Positions 31,046 through 38,559 of a DNA stretch of 64,000 bases are shown piece by piece. Made by a program: the position numbers and the translations under genes. The notes under the pieces were generated by a model, which saw nothing but the letters and a program-made list of their open reading frames with translations, made no database searches and was not told the origin of the DNA. The DNA lies in the NCBI RefSeq assembly GCF_014652235.1, contig NZ_BMYK01000015.1, positions 1-64,000 of the forward strand, read 5' to 3'. Each line of letters begins with the position of its first letter. Position 1 is the stretch's first letter. This stretch comes from Pseudorhodoferax aquiterrae (GTDB lineage Bacteria > Pseudomonadota > Gammaproteobacteria > Burkholderiales > Burkholderiaceae_C).

Positions 31046-31633
31046 TCAGCGGGTCTGGTCGGTCTGTCCCCCGGGCGGCGGCACCACGTCCTCGGCGCGG
31101 CCCCGCTCTGCCTGTTCGGGCAGGCCGCTGGTGGGCTCGCCCTTGATGGCATGGTCGGCGCGGGCGCGTCGCAGCACGGCCCGCTTCTTGGCCAGGTCCT
31201 CGCGCGACAGGGAGGACGAGGCCTGCTGGCCGGCCTGGTGCTCGGCGTCATCCATGGGGGCTCTCGCGGGTGTGGTGGACCCGCTGGCGCCGGCGCCCGC
31301 AGGCGCGGGCGGTGCCGCGGCGGCTTCGGCCGGCCGCGCCTGGCCGCCGGCCCGCGCTGTCAAGTCGCTGTAGCGCCGCTGCGTGGCGGGGCCGCGGGGC
31401 GCATCGGCCTGGCCGGCCTGCAGTTCGCGGCCCGCCTGGCGCATGCTTTCACTGGGCGCGCGCACGCCGCTGTCGGACGACTCGTCGCGCTCGTGCGGCA
31501 GGCGCAGCGCCTCGTCGTCCTGCACCACGGTGCGGGTGGTGCCGCGGTCGGCGGGGCTGCCGCTGGCCGGCGGCGGGTCGCCGGCGCTGGCATGGGTGGC
31601 AAGCTCGGGGGAAGGTGGGGTAGTCCGGGTCAT
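31046..31633 (-). CDS. Hydrophilic low-complexity protein, 195 aa
   Basis: The product is rich in Ala, Pro, Arg, Gln and Glu with no hydrophobic segment, for example VVQDDEALRLPHERDESSDSG and DLAKKRAVLRRARADHAIKGE. It is predicted to be largely disordered, a style common in desiccation or stress proteins, but no family is recognised. The DESSDSG motif with HERDE recurs in small hypothetical proteins of this group. The ATG at 31633 coincides exactly with the predicted +1 of a sigma-54-type promoter, so its mRNA would be leaderless; no ribosome site is visible. Confidence 0.6.
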   Translation of the reverse strand: MTRTTPPSPELATHASAGDPPPASGSPADRGTTRTVVQDDEALRLPHERDESSDSGVRAPSESMRQAGRELQAGQADAPRGPATQRRYSDLTARAGGQARPAEAAAAPPAPAGAGASGSTTPARAPMDDAEHQAGQQASSSLSREDLAKKRAVLRRARADHAIKGEPTSGLPEQAERGRAEDVVPPPGGQTDQTR

Positions 31634-31642
31634 GGCATTGCG

Positions 31643-31660
31643 TGGCAATCGGCGTTCCAC
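31643..31660 (-). promoter_or_regulatory. Sigma-54-type promoter, predicted leaderless transcript
   Basis: The minus strand reads GGAACGCCGATTGCC. The C of the -12 GC is at 31645, so +1 is 31633, the A of the ATG. Confidence 0.65.
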
Positions 31661-31678
31661 ACTGCGCGCGCAGCGGCC

Positions 31679-31942
31679 TCAGAGCCGGGCCAGGCCGCGC
31701 AGCGCCGCCAGCGCCTTGTCGCGTGCCTCGTGACCTTCGGGAGGCCGGCAGGCCGCCGCCGCAGTGGCCGATGCAGCCAGCATGGTGCGCAGGTGCTGGG
31801 AAGCCAGCTGGCGCAGCGCCGCGGCCTGCTGCCGATCCAGCGCACTGGCGTGCGCCGGCCCGTTGCGCAATGTCAGGAGTTCGGCCTGCTGCGCCGCTTG
31901 GTGGGCGGCTTTCCAGGCTTCATATGCATCGCGGAACTCCAT
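31679..31942 (-). CDS. Small helical protein, 87 aa
   Basis: Long helices are predicted (MEFRDAYEAWKAAHQAAQQAELLTLRN and DRQQAAALRQLASQHLRTMLAAS), and no membrane segment is present. No family is recognised. GGAGG precedes the ATG at 31942. Upstream, CGTGCCCTGGTTGCC resembles the island promoter but has CG instead of GG at -25/-24; its +1 would give a 24-nt leader. Confidence 0.6.
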   Translation of the reverse strand: MEFRDAYEAWKAAHQAAQQAELLTLRNGPAHASALDRQQAAALRQLASQHLRTMLAASATAAAACRPPEGHEARDKALAALRGLARL

Positions 31943-32113
31943 GGGAGCACCTCCGAGGGTGCGCTCACGGTGGCTCGGCAACCAGGGCACGAAGGAGGCT
32001 GCCGCCCCAGTGTGGTGCCGGCCGATGGCGATGTAAAGCGCGGTGGCGCCAGAACGGTCGGATCGGGGCGACGTCCTACATGCCGTGCGCCGTGCCTACC
32101 CGTAGAAGCTTGC

Positions 32114-32344
32114 ATGGACAGTGCGGTGGACAGGGCGATGGAAGCGGGGCGTAGCGCCTACCGGTGCGGGCAGCAGCGCTGGGCCAACCCGTATGGTGCG
32201 GACCCCGGCTCGCGGCTGGCCCAGATGCAGGCCTGCGCCTGGACCATCGGTTGGGTGCGCGAACACCACGAAGCCGTGATGCGCGCATCCTTGCATGCGC
32301 GGCAGGGATCGCTGGCCTGGGAGACGCAGCCGCCCTGTCCCTGA
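32114..32344 (+). CDS. Rmf/CrpP-like small protein, 76 aa
   Basis: The centre reads MEAGRSAYRCGQQRWANPYGADPGSRLAQMQACAWTIGWVREHH. The order G-x2-AY-x2-G...NPY...W-x2-GW is the pattern of the ribosome modulation factor/CrpP superfamily, in which Rmf makes ribosome dimers in stationary phase. It lacks the exact Rmf text, so ribosome binding is only a hypothesis. No clear ribosome site or promoter is seen before the ATG. It stands alone between oppositely oriented genes. Confidence 0.6.
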   Translation: MDSAVDRAMEAGRSAYRCGQQRWANPYGADPGSRLAQMQACAWTIGWVREHHEAVMRASLHARQGSLAWETQPPCP

Positions 32345-32519
32345 GGGTGTAGCCGCATACCGGTCTGGAACGTGGGCCCAAGGCGCCGACAGGCGGTCCG
32401 GGCGCACGCCTACGTGGCGCGGCGAACAGCCGTGCAGACTGAGCAGCCATCGACCTCACCGAGCCGCCGCACATGCCCCTTGCTCTCCTTGCCATCGGCC
32501 ACCGCGCGGCCAGCCGCCC

Positions 32520-33683
32520 ATGAGCCTGCAGACGCAGGGCAACGCGGCATGGGACGCGCAGGACGCCCAGGCGCTGTTCGCGCTGTTCCCGGCCGGCCTC
32601 AAGCAGTACGCCGTGGTGTTCGTCGACACCGCTGGGTGCATCTCGGGCTGGAGCGAGGGCGCCTTCGCGCTGACCGGATTCAGGGCGCAGGACGTGCTCG
32701 GCCGGTCCCTGTCGATGCTGTTCACGCCCGAGGACGCGGCGCTGGATCTGCACCTGCACGAGCTCAACAGCGCCCGGCTGCTCGGTTCGGCCGAGGACGA
32801 GCGCTGGCATATGCGCAAGGACGGCTCGCGGCTGTGGGCCAGTGGCATGACGGTGCCCCTGGGCACTGCGGGGGAGCCGCGCGGCTATGCCAAGCTGTTC
32901 CGCGATGCCACCCACTTGCGGCTGCGCCTGGATGCGCTGGAGCAGGAGGTGCGCCAGGTGCGCCAGTTCCGCCAGGACCAGGACCTTGTGCTGGCGACGA
33001 TCGCCCACGAGCTGCGCAGCCCGCTGCAGCCGCTGACCACGGCCGCCGAGCTGCTGTCCCAGCCCATCGAACCGGCCCTGCGCGAGCGCGCCACGCGCAT
33101 CCTGCGCCGGCAGATCCACCAGATGGAGCGGCTGGTCGAGGACCTGATCGACATGACGCGCGTGGGCCAGGGCAGCATGCGCATCGTCTACGAGACTGTG
33201 CCACTGCAGCCGCTGCTGGCCGAGGCCGTGGAGAGCTGTCGCGAGGCGGCCATGCGCCGGCAGCTCGACCTGGTTTGCGTGCTGCCGCCGGTGGCGGTGC
33301 AGGTCGAAGTGGACCCCGGCCGCATCGTGCAGGTCGTCGGCAACCTGCTGGACAACGCCATCAAGTTCACGCCGGCCGGTGGACGGGTCGCGCTGCAGGC
33401 CAATGTGGAAACGCGGCATTTCGTCGTGCGCGTGCAGGACACGGGGCGCGGCATCGGTCCGGAGCTGCAGCCAAGGATCTTCGAGATGTTCACGCAGGCC
33501 GAGGGCGCGGACACCGCCCGCGGCAAGGGCCTGGGCATCGGGCTGGCGCTGGTCAAGGAGATCGTCGCGCTGCATGGCGGCTCGGTGGAGGTCAAGAGCG
33601 AGGGTGCCGGCAAGGGCAGCGAGTTCTTCGTGCGCGTTCCGCTCACGCGGCCCGCCACCTACCTGCACGGACCGGCGCCGTAG
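32520..33683 (+). CDS. Soluble PAS-domain histidine kinase, 387 aa
   Basis: An N-terminal PAS domain (VVFVDTAGCISGWSEGAFALTGFRAQDVLGRSL ... WHMRKDGSRLWASGM), a short coiled coil, then HisKA with H163 in LATIAHELRSPLQPL, and an ATPase domain with N box NLLDNAIKFTPAGG, G1 DTGRGIGPEL, F box FEMF and G2 GKGLGIGLALVKEIVALHGGSV. No membrane segment, so a cytoplasmic signal or redox/light cofactor is sensed. No linked response regulator; the receiver-only protein at 5367-5747 is a candidate partner. The ATG at 32520 has no ribosome site but is the only sensible start. Confidence 0.9.
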   Translation: MSLQTQGNAAWDAQDAQALFALFPAGLKQYAVVFVDTAGCISGWSEGAFALTGFRAQDVLGRSLSMLFTPEDAALDLHLHELNSARLLGSAEDERWHMRKDGSRLWASGMTVPLGTAGEPRGYAKLFRDATHLRLRLDALEQEVRQVRQFRQDQDLVLATIAHELRSPLQPLTTAAELLSQPIEPALRERATRILRRQIHQMERLVEDLIDMTRVGQGSMRIVYETVPLQPLLAEAVESCREAAMRRQLDLVCVLPPVAVQVEVDPGRIVQVVGNLLDNAIKFTPAGGRVALQANVETRHFVVRVQDTGRGIGPELQPRIFEMFTQAEGADTARGKGLGIGLALVKEIVALHGGSVEVKSEGAGKGSEFFVRVPLTRPATYLHGPAP

Positions 33684-33898
33684 CAAGGGGGCAGGGCGGA
33701 CAGCTCCGGCGTGGACCCCACGCTGGGGGGCTTCGCTGCGTCTGCGTGAAGCCTGTCGGCGGGCCGTGCTGTTCCGGCGCGTGCGCCGGCACTGAAGCGC
33801 AGAGCTGCCATCGACTGACACCGCAGCACCGCCGGCAGGCCGACAGTGGCGACAGGTCCCGCAGCGGCGGGCTTCTTCCACGCAACCACGGAGCTTCC

Positions 33899-34569
33899 AT
33901 GTTCTTTCACAACAAGCGTCTGCAGTACACGGTCCGCGTGACCGAGACCAACCCGGGTCTGGCCAACCTCATGCTCGAGCAGTTCGGCGGGCCGCAGGGC
34001 GAGCTGGCCGCCGCCTGCCGCTACTTCACCCAGGCCCTGGGCGAGGACGACCCCGGCCGCAAGGACATGCTCATGGACATCGCCACCGAAGAACTCAGCC
34101 ACCTGGAGGTCATCGGCACCATCGTGGCCATGCTCAACAAGGGCGCCAAGGGCCGGCTGGCCGAGGGCGTGGAGACCGAGGCCGAGCTGTACCGCGCCAT
34201 CTCGGGCGCCGGCAACGACAGCCACGTGACCCAGGTGCTGTACGGCGGCGGCCCGCCGCTGGTGAACTCCGCCGGCGTGCCCTGGACGGCCGCCTACATC
34301 GACACCATCGGCGAGCCCACGGCGGACCTGCGCTCCAACATCGCGGCCGAGGCGCGCGCCAAGATCGTCTACGAGCGGCTCATCAACCTCACGGACGACC
34401 CGGGCGTGAAGGAGGCGCTGGGCTTTCTGATGACGCGCGAGATCGCGCACCAGAAGTCCTTCGAGAAGGCGCTGTACAGCATCGCGCCGAACTTCCCGCC
34501 GGGCAAGACGCCGGGCGACCCGCGCTTCACCAGCGTGTACTTCAACATGTCGCAGGGCGACGGCGACGC
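33899..34569. repeat. Inverted long repeat, arm 1 (catalase core)
   Basis: About 670 bp are nearly identical, with a few silent changes, to 40050-40720 on the opposite strand. Similarity stops abruptly after the codons for SQGDGD. The arms enclose about 5.5 kb. Confidence 0.9.
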
Positions 34570-34852
34570 GGCGACCGGGCCCTGGAACACCGGCGAGCGC
34601 TGGCAGGTGGTGTCCGAACGCGAGGCGCAAAGCGCTGTCGATGGCGGCGATGGCTCGGCGACGACCCAGCTCGACGACGCCGAGGCGGCGGTCGTCGCGC
34701 AGATGGCGGGCCGCACGGCCTCGGTGCCGGCTGGCGATCCCATGACCGGCGCCGAGCTCGGCATGGCCGACGACGAAGCCTTGACCGAGGTCCAGCGCAC
34801 GCTGGAGTCCGTCCCGGCCGACGGCGTTGGCACGCCGCGGCCTGGGCAGTAG
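33899..34852 (+). CDS. Manganese catalase, copy 1, 317 aa
   Basis: A non-heme dimanganese catalase that removes hydrogen peroxide. Ligands: E35 in GPQGELAAACRY, E65 and H68 in ATEELSHLEVI, then the Glu of AAEARAKIVYERL and the His of REIAHQKSFEKAL. YGGGPPLVNSAGVPWTAAYI and FPPGKTPGDPRFTSVYFNMS are typical. The C-terminal tail from about residue 225 is variable and Ala/Glu-rich. The first about 223 residues are the same as in the copy at 39758-40720 except residue 3. Unlike that copy it has no promoter of the island type upstream. Confidence 0.95.
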   Translation: MFFHNKRLQYTVRVTETNPGLANLMLEQFGGPQGELAAACRYFTQALGEDDPGRKDMLMDIATEELSHLEVIGTIVAMLNKGAKGRLAEGVETEAELYRAISGAGNDSHVTQVLYGGGPPLVNSAGVPWTAAYIDTIGEPTADLRSNIAAEARAKIVYERLINLTDDPGVKEALGFLMTREIAHQKSFEKALYSIAPNFPPGKTPGDPRFTSVYFNMSQGDGDAATGPWNTGERWQVVSEREAQSAVDGGDGSATTQLDDAEAAVVAQMAGRTASVPAGDPMTGAELGMADDEALTEVQRTLESVPADGVGTPRPGQ

Positions 34853-34870
34853 CGGGGCAGGGAAGCCGGC

Positions 34871-35794
34871 TTGGCCAGCGTGCGCATCGGCATCTCGGGC
34901 TGGCGCTATGCGCGCTGGCGCGGCGTGTTCTATCCGCGCGGCCTGGCACAGCGCCTGGAGCTGCGCTTCGCCGCGCGCATGCTGCCCACCATCGAGCTCA
35001 ACGGCTCGCACTACGCGCTGCAGCAGCCAGCCTCGTACGAGGCCTGGCACGACGAAACGCCCGAGGACTTCCAGTTCGCCGTGAAGGGGCCGCGCTACAT
35101 CACCCACATGCTGCGGCTGCGCGAAGTCCACACGCCGCTGGCCAACTTCTTCGCCTCCGGCCTGTTCGCGCTGGGCCGCAAGCTGGGGCCGCTGCTCTGG
35201 CAGTTTCCGCCTTCCCTCGCCTACGACGCCGAGCGCTGCGAGGCCTTCTTCGCGCAGCTGCCGCAGGACACCGAGGCCGCGCTGGCCCGGGCGCACGACG
35301 CGCGCATGCAGGGCAGGGCGCTGCTGCGGCCACGTGCGGCGCAGCGGCTGCGCCACGCGGTGGAGGTCCGCCATGCCAGCTTCGCCGACCCGGCCTTCGT
35401 CGCCCAGCTGCGCCGCCACGGCATCGCGCTGGTGGTGGCCGACACGGCCGGGCGCTGGCCGCTGCTGGAGGACCTGACGGCCGACTTCGTCTACGTGCGC
35501 CTGCATGGCGACGAGGAGCTCTACGCCAGCGGCTACGGCGATGCGGCGCTGGACGACTGGGCCGGGCGCGTGCGCGCCTGGCGCGCGGGCGGCCAGCATG
35601 CGCAGGCGCACACGGTGGGCAAGGGGCAGGGCCGGCGCCGGCCGCGCGACGTGTTCGTCTACTTCGACAACGACGTGAAGGTGCATGCGCCCTTCGACGC
35701 GGGCCGGCTGGCGGTGCGCCTGCAGGTGCCCACCGGCATGGACGCGCAGGGCGGCTTCGCGCTGCCGGACGGATGGGATGCAGCGCCGCGCTGA
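34871..35794 (+). CDS. DUF72 family protein, 307 aa
   Basis: The TIM-barrel-like DUF72 (YecE) family: RIGISGWRYARWRGVFYP at the start, then TIELNGSHYALQQPASYEAWHDETPEDFQFAVKGPRYITHM, LGPLLWQFPPSL, AVEVRHASF and FVYVRLHGDEELYASGY with DVFVYFDND near the end. All family blocks are present; the activity is unknown. The start is TTG at 34871 with GGGAAG upstream. It follows the Mn-catalase gene by 18 bp and is probably cotranscribed. Confidence 0.9.
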   Translation: MASVRIGISGWRYARWRGVFYPRGLAQRLELRFAARMLPTIELNGSHYALQQPASYEAWHDETPEDFQFAVKGPRYITHMLRLREVHTPLANFFASGLFALGRKLGPLLWQFPPSLAYDAERCEAFFAQLPQDTEAALARAHDARMQGRALLRPRAAQRLRHAVEVRHASFADPAFVAQLRRHGIALVVADTAGRWPLLEDLTADFVYVRLHGDEELYASGYGDAALDDWAGRVRAWRAGGQHAQAHTVGKGQGRRRPRDVFVYFDNDVKVHAPFDAGRLAVRLQVPTGMDAQGGFALPDGWDAAPR

Positions 35795-35889
35795 TGCGTC
35801 GCAGCCTGCAGCGCCCCACGCCGGCCTGCACCTGCGCGATGCGCCATGAACCTACATCCGCACGCCGGCCACGCCGTCACCATTTCCGC

Positions 35890-36651
35890 ATGACCTCCAC
35901 CGCATGGCCCCACACCCTCTGGATCGTGCGCCATGGCCAGAGCGCCGGCAACGTGGCGCGCGACGCGGCCGAAGCCGCGGGCCAGGCCATGATCGACATC
36001 TCGTTTCGCGATATCGACACGCCGCTGTCGGAGCTGGGCGTCACGCAGTCGCGTGCGCTTGGCCGCTGGTTCGGCAGCCTGCCGCCAGAGCAGCGGCCCC
36101 AGGTGGTGCTGTGCTCGCCCTACCTGCGCGCGCTGGAGACTGCCCGCATCGTCGCCGAGTCGGCCGGCGGCTGGGATGGCGCGGTGCGCACGCGCCAGGA
36201 CGAGCGCCTGCGCGAGAAGGAGTTCGGCATCGTCGACCGGCTCACGCGCCATGGCATTGCCCAGAAGCATCCCGAGCTGAACGCGCAGCGCGGCCATGTC
36301 GGCAAGTTCTACTTCCGCCCGCCCGGCGGCGAGAGCTGGTGCGACGTGATCCTGCGCCTGCGCAGCCTGACCGAGATGCTCACGCGCGAGTACGCCGGGC
36401 AACGCGTGCTGGTGGTGGCGCACCAAGTGGTGGTGAACTGCATGCGTTACCTGATCGAGGAACTGGACGAAGGGCAGATCCTGGCCATCGATGCCGAGGG
36501 CGATGTGCCCAATTGCAGCGTGACCTCGTACCGACGGGCCGCGGACGGGCAGGGCCTGGTGCTGGACCTCGTGAACTTCCTCGCGCCCTTGCAGGAGGCC
36601 GGCGTGCCGGCCACCGCCGCACCCGACGCGCCGGCCGCGCCCAAGCCATGA
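35890..36651 (+). CDS. Histidine phosphatase superfamily protein, 253 aa
   Basis: A phosphoglycerate mutase-like phosphatase: the catalytic motif LWIVRHGQSAGNVARD, LSELGVTQSRALGRWF, SPYLRALETARIV, DERLREKEFGIVDRLT, and the second His in VLVVAHQVVVNCMRYL. The C-terminal tail is Ala/Pro-rich. Substrate cannot be predicted. It is coupled to the following NAD(P)H-hydrate dehydratase gene by an ATGA overlap, so a role in metabolite repair or phosphometabolite hydrolysis is possible. Confidence 0.9.
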   Translation: MTSTAWPHTLWIVRHGQSAGNVARDAAEAAGQAMIDISFRDIDTPLSELGVTQSRALGRWFGSLPPEQRPQVVLCSPYLRALETARIVAESAGGWDGAVRTRQDERLREKEFGIVDRLTRHGIAQKHPELNAQRGHVGKFYFRPPGGESWCDVILRLRSLTEMLTREYAGQRVLVVAHQVVVNCMRYLIEELDEGQILAIDAEGDVPNCSVTSYRRAADGQGLVLDLVNFLAPLQEAGVPATAAPDAPAAPKP

Positions 36652-37571
36652 ATGCCGCGCCGGCCGAGCCGCTCGCTTTGACCGCGCAATCGCTGCGCGA
36701 CTGGCCGCTGCCGGCGCCCGATGCCGGCGGCGACAAGGAGGCGCGCGGCCAGGTGCTGGTCGTGGCCGGCAGCCGCGAGATGCCCGGCGCGGCGCTGCTG
36801 GCCGCGCGCGCTGCGCTGCGGGCCGGCGCGGGCAAGCTGTCCATGGCCGTGCCGCAGTGCATCGCGCAGGGACTGGCCCTGCAGATGCCCGAGGCGCGTG
36901 TGATCGCCTTGCCCGAGACCGCCGAGGGCGGCCTGGCCGCCGATGGCGCGCAAGAACTCGCGGCGGTGGCCGGCAAGGCCTCGGCCGTGCTGGTCGGGCC
37001 GGGCATGCAGCATGGGGCCGCCACCTGTGCCTTCGTGGCGGTGGCGCTGCCGCTGTGCGCGCAGGCCACGGTCGTGCTCGACGCGCTGGCCATGGACATC
37101 GTGCGCGCGGGCAGCCGCTTCACCCAGCCGGTGGTGCTGACGCCGCACGCGGGCGAAATGGCGGGCCTGCTGGACATTCCCAAGGACGAGATCCTGGCCG
37201 CACCGGCCCGCCACGCGCTGGCCGCGGCCCGGCGCTGGCAAGCCGTCGTGGCGCTCAAGGGCGCCACCACCTGCATCGCCGCTGCGGACGGCCGTGCCTG
37301 GCAGCACAGCTGCACGGTGCCGGGCCTGGGCACCTCCGGGTCGGGCGATGTGCTGGCCGGCGCGCTGGCCGGGCTGGCGGCCCAGGGTGTGCCTGCCGAG
37401 CAGGCGGCCGCCTGGGCCGTGGCCGCGCACGCGCAGGCCGGCAGCCGGCTCGCGCGCCGGCACGGCACGCTGGGCTATCTGGCCAGCGAGATCTGCGATG
37501 CACTGCCGGCCGCGCTGCACCGCTTGGCGCAGCACCCGCGCGGGAACGCGGTTTGCCGCACCCACGCATGA
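36648..37571 (+). CDS. nnrD: ADP/ATP-dependent (S)-NAD(P)H-hydrate dehydratase
   Basis: A YjeF C-terminal/carbohydrate-kinase-like domain alone, without the epimerase half. GQVLVVAGSREMPGAALLAARAALRAGAGKLSMAVP, AVLVGPGMQHG, VVLTPHAGEMAGLL, VVALKGATTCIAAADGRAW and the catalytic GTSGSGDVLAGALAGLAAQG are all there. It repairs hydrated NAD(P)H with ADP/ATP. Its 3' end (codons for GNAVCR) doubles as the sigma-54-type promoter of the next gene. Confidence 0.92.
   Translation: MNAAPAEPLALTAQSLRDWPLPAPDAGGDKEARGQVLVVAGSREMPGAALLAARAALRAGAGKLSMAVPQCIAQGLALQMPEARVIALPETAEGGLAADGAQELAAVAGKASAVLVGPGMQHGAATCAFVAVALPLCAQATVVLDALAMDIVRAGSRFTQPVVLTPHAGEMAGLLDIPKDEILAAPARHALAAARRWQAVVALKGATTCIAAADGRAWQHSCTVPGLGTSGSGDVLAGALAGLAAQGVPAEQAAAWAVAAHAQAGSRLARRHGTLGYLASEICDALPAALHRLAQHPRGNAVCRTHA
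37541..37558 (+). promoter_or_regulatory. Sigma-54-type promoter inside the nnrD 3' end, leaderless
   Basis: GGAACGCGGTTTGCC, GG at 37543-37544 and GC at 37555-37556. +1 is 37568, the A of the next ATG. Because the sequence is also coding it must serve both roles. Confidence 0.6.
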
Positions 37572-37777
37572 CGCACGACGACCCATCCCCAGCCACCGGC
37601 GCGCCCGCGGCGCCGGCCAGTCCGCCCATGGCCCCGGGCGACGAAGCGCCTGCCGGCACGCCGGGCACGGGCGAAGCCCCGTGCCGCGACTGCGGCGGCA
37701 CCGGCCGCATCGATGGCCGGACCTGCGCCACCTGCCAGGGCACGGGCACCGTCAACGTCGGCATCGGAGGTGCATGA
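37568..37777 (+). CDS. Small zinc-ribbon protein with DnaJ-type motif, 69 aa
   Basis: A Pro/Ala-rich head is followed by CRDCGGTGRIDGRTCATCQGTGTVN, two CxxCxGxG repeats like one half of the DnaJ zinc finger. Four cysteines would bind one zinc. No J domain, so it is not a co-chaperone by itself. The stop lies just before the next ATG (37779), so the pair is coupled. The start overlaps the nnrD stop and coincides with the predicted +1. Confidence 0.75.
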   Translation: MTHDDPSPATGAPAAPASPPMAPGDEAPAGTPGTGEAPCRDCGGTGRIDGRTCATCQGTGTVNVGIGGA

Positions 37778-37778
37778 G

Positions 37779-38009
37779 ATGACCAGCAAACGCCCTTGGC
37801 CTTTTCCCACGGCGGAGCACCACCCGCCGCCCGATCCCGCTGCGCCGCTGCCCAAGACGCCCAGCGAAGACGCGCTCGACCACGGCATCCAGGAGAGCTT
37901 CCCGGCCAGCGACCCGGTGTCCGTGACCGTGACCACGGTGCCCGACGAGGTCCCTGGCAGCGCGCCGCCGCGCGCCCCGGCCGGCAAGCCCCCGGCGGAC
38001 GGCGACTGA
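37779..38009 (+). CDS. Small hydrophilic protein, 76 aa
   Basis: The core DALDHGIQESFPASDPVSVTVTT matches a short motif (ESFPASDP) common in small uncharacterised stress-linked proteins of proteobacteria. Flanks are Pro-rich and disordered. GGAGG at ideal distance before the ATG. It forms an operon with the zinc-ribbon gene. Confidence 0.7.
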   Translation: MTSKRPWPFPTAEHHPPPDPAAPLPKTPSEDALDHGIQESFPASDPVSVTVTTVPDEVPGSAPPRAPAGKPPADGD

Positions 38010-38019
38010 CGCCAGGCCC

Positions 38020-38544
38020 TCAGCGTCGGCGCCTCAGCAGGTAGAGCAGCGCCAGCGCCCCCACGGCCAGACCGACCTTGTGCACGGCGCCGCGCGGGTT
38101 GTGCTGCCATTCGGCGCGCATGCCCATCTCGGCCGGGATGTTGGGCACGCGGCCACGCAGCAGGTCGTCCACCAGGCCTTCGCCCACATGCACGCGGTCG
38201 GCGGCCAGCAGCACCAGCCAATGGCGCAGGTCGTTCTCGCTCCAGCGAAAGGCCAGGCCCCGCAGCAGGCCACTGATCCCGCGCGGCGGCACGGTGGTGC
38301 CGAAGACGGGCGTGATGCCGGGCCGCTCGACCGAGCAGAGCACGTGGACATGGCTTTGCTGCTGCTCGGGCTGGGTCCAGTGCAGGCCCGGCAGGCGCGC
38401 CGGCTGGCGTTCCTTGGGCACAGCCGGCCGGTTCTGCGGCGGCAGGTCGGCGCCCCAGCCGGGCGGGCGCGGGCGCAAGGGCGGGGCCGCGCTGGCGCTG
38501 CCTTCGGAGGGGGTGCTGGCGGCGGTGACGGTGTCGTCGGGCAT
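38020..38544 (-). CDS. Uncharacterised protein with C-terminal membrane anchor, 174 aa
   Basis: A disordered Pro/Ala-rich first 50 residues, a middle domain (HVHVLCSVERPGITPVFGTTVPPRGISGLLRGLAFRWSENDLRHWLVLLAADRVHVGEGLVDDLLRG), and a C-terminal single helix VGLAVGALALLYLLRRRR. No family recognised. It is the last gene of the catalase 2-dehydrogenase operon, beginning 15 bp after the dehydrogenase stop. Confidence 0.7.
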   Translation of the reverse strand: MPDDTVTAASTPSEGSASAAPPLRPRPPGWGADLPPQNRPAVPKERQPARLPGLHWTQPEQQQSHVHVLCSVERPGITPVFGTTVPPRGISGLLRGLAFRWSENDLRHWLVLLAADRVHVGEGLVDDLLRGRVPNIPAEMGMRAEWQHNPRGAVHKVGLAVGALALLYLLRRRR

Positions 38545-38559
38545 GGGAGGCTCCTGGGT

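Noticed and set aside
33684-33898. A sigma-54 site before Mn-catalase copy 1
   Set aside because: The only GG-N10-GC string (GGCTTCTTCCACGC) lacks both box sequences.
34871-34873. TTG start of the DUF72 gene as a truncated gene
   Set aside because: All N-terminal family motifs follow directly, so the protein is complete with a rare start codon.
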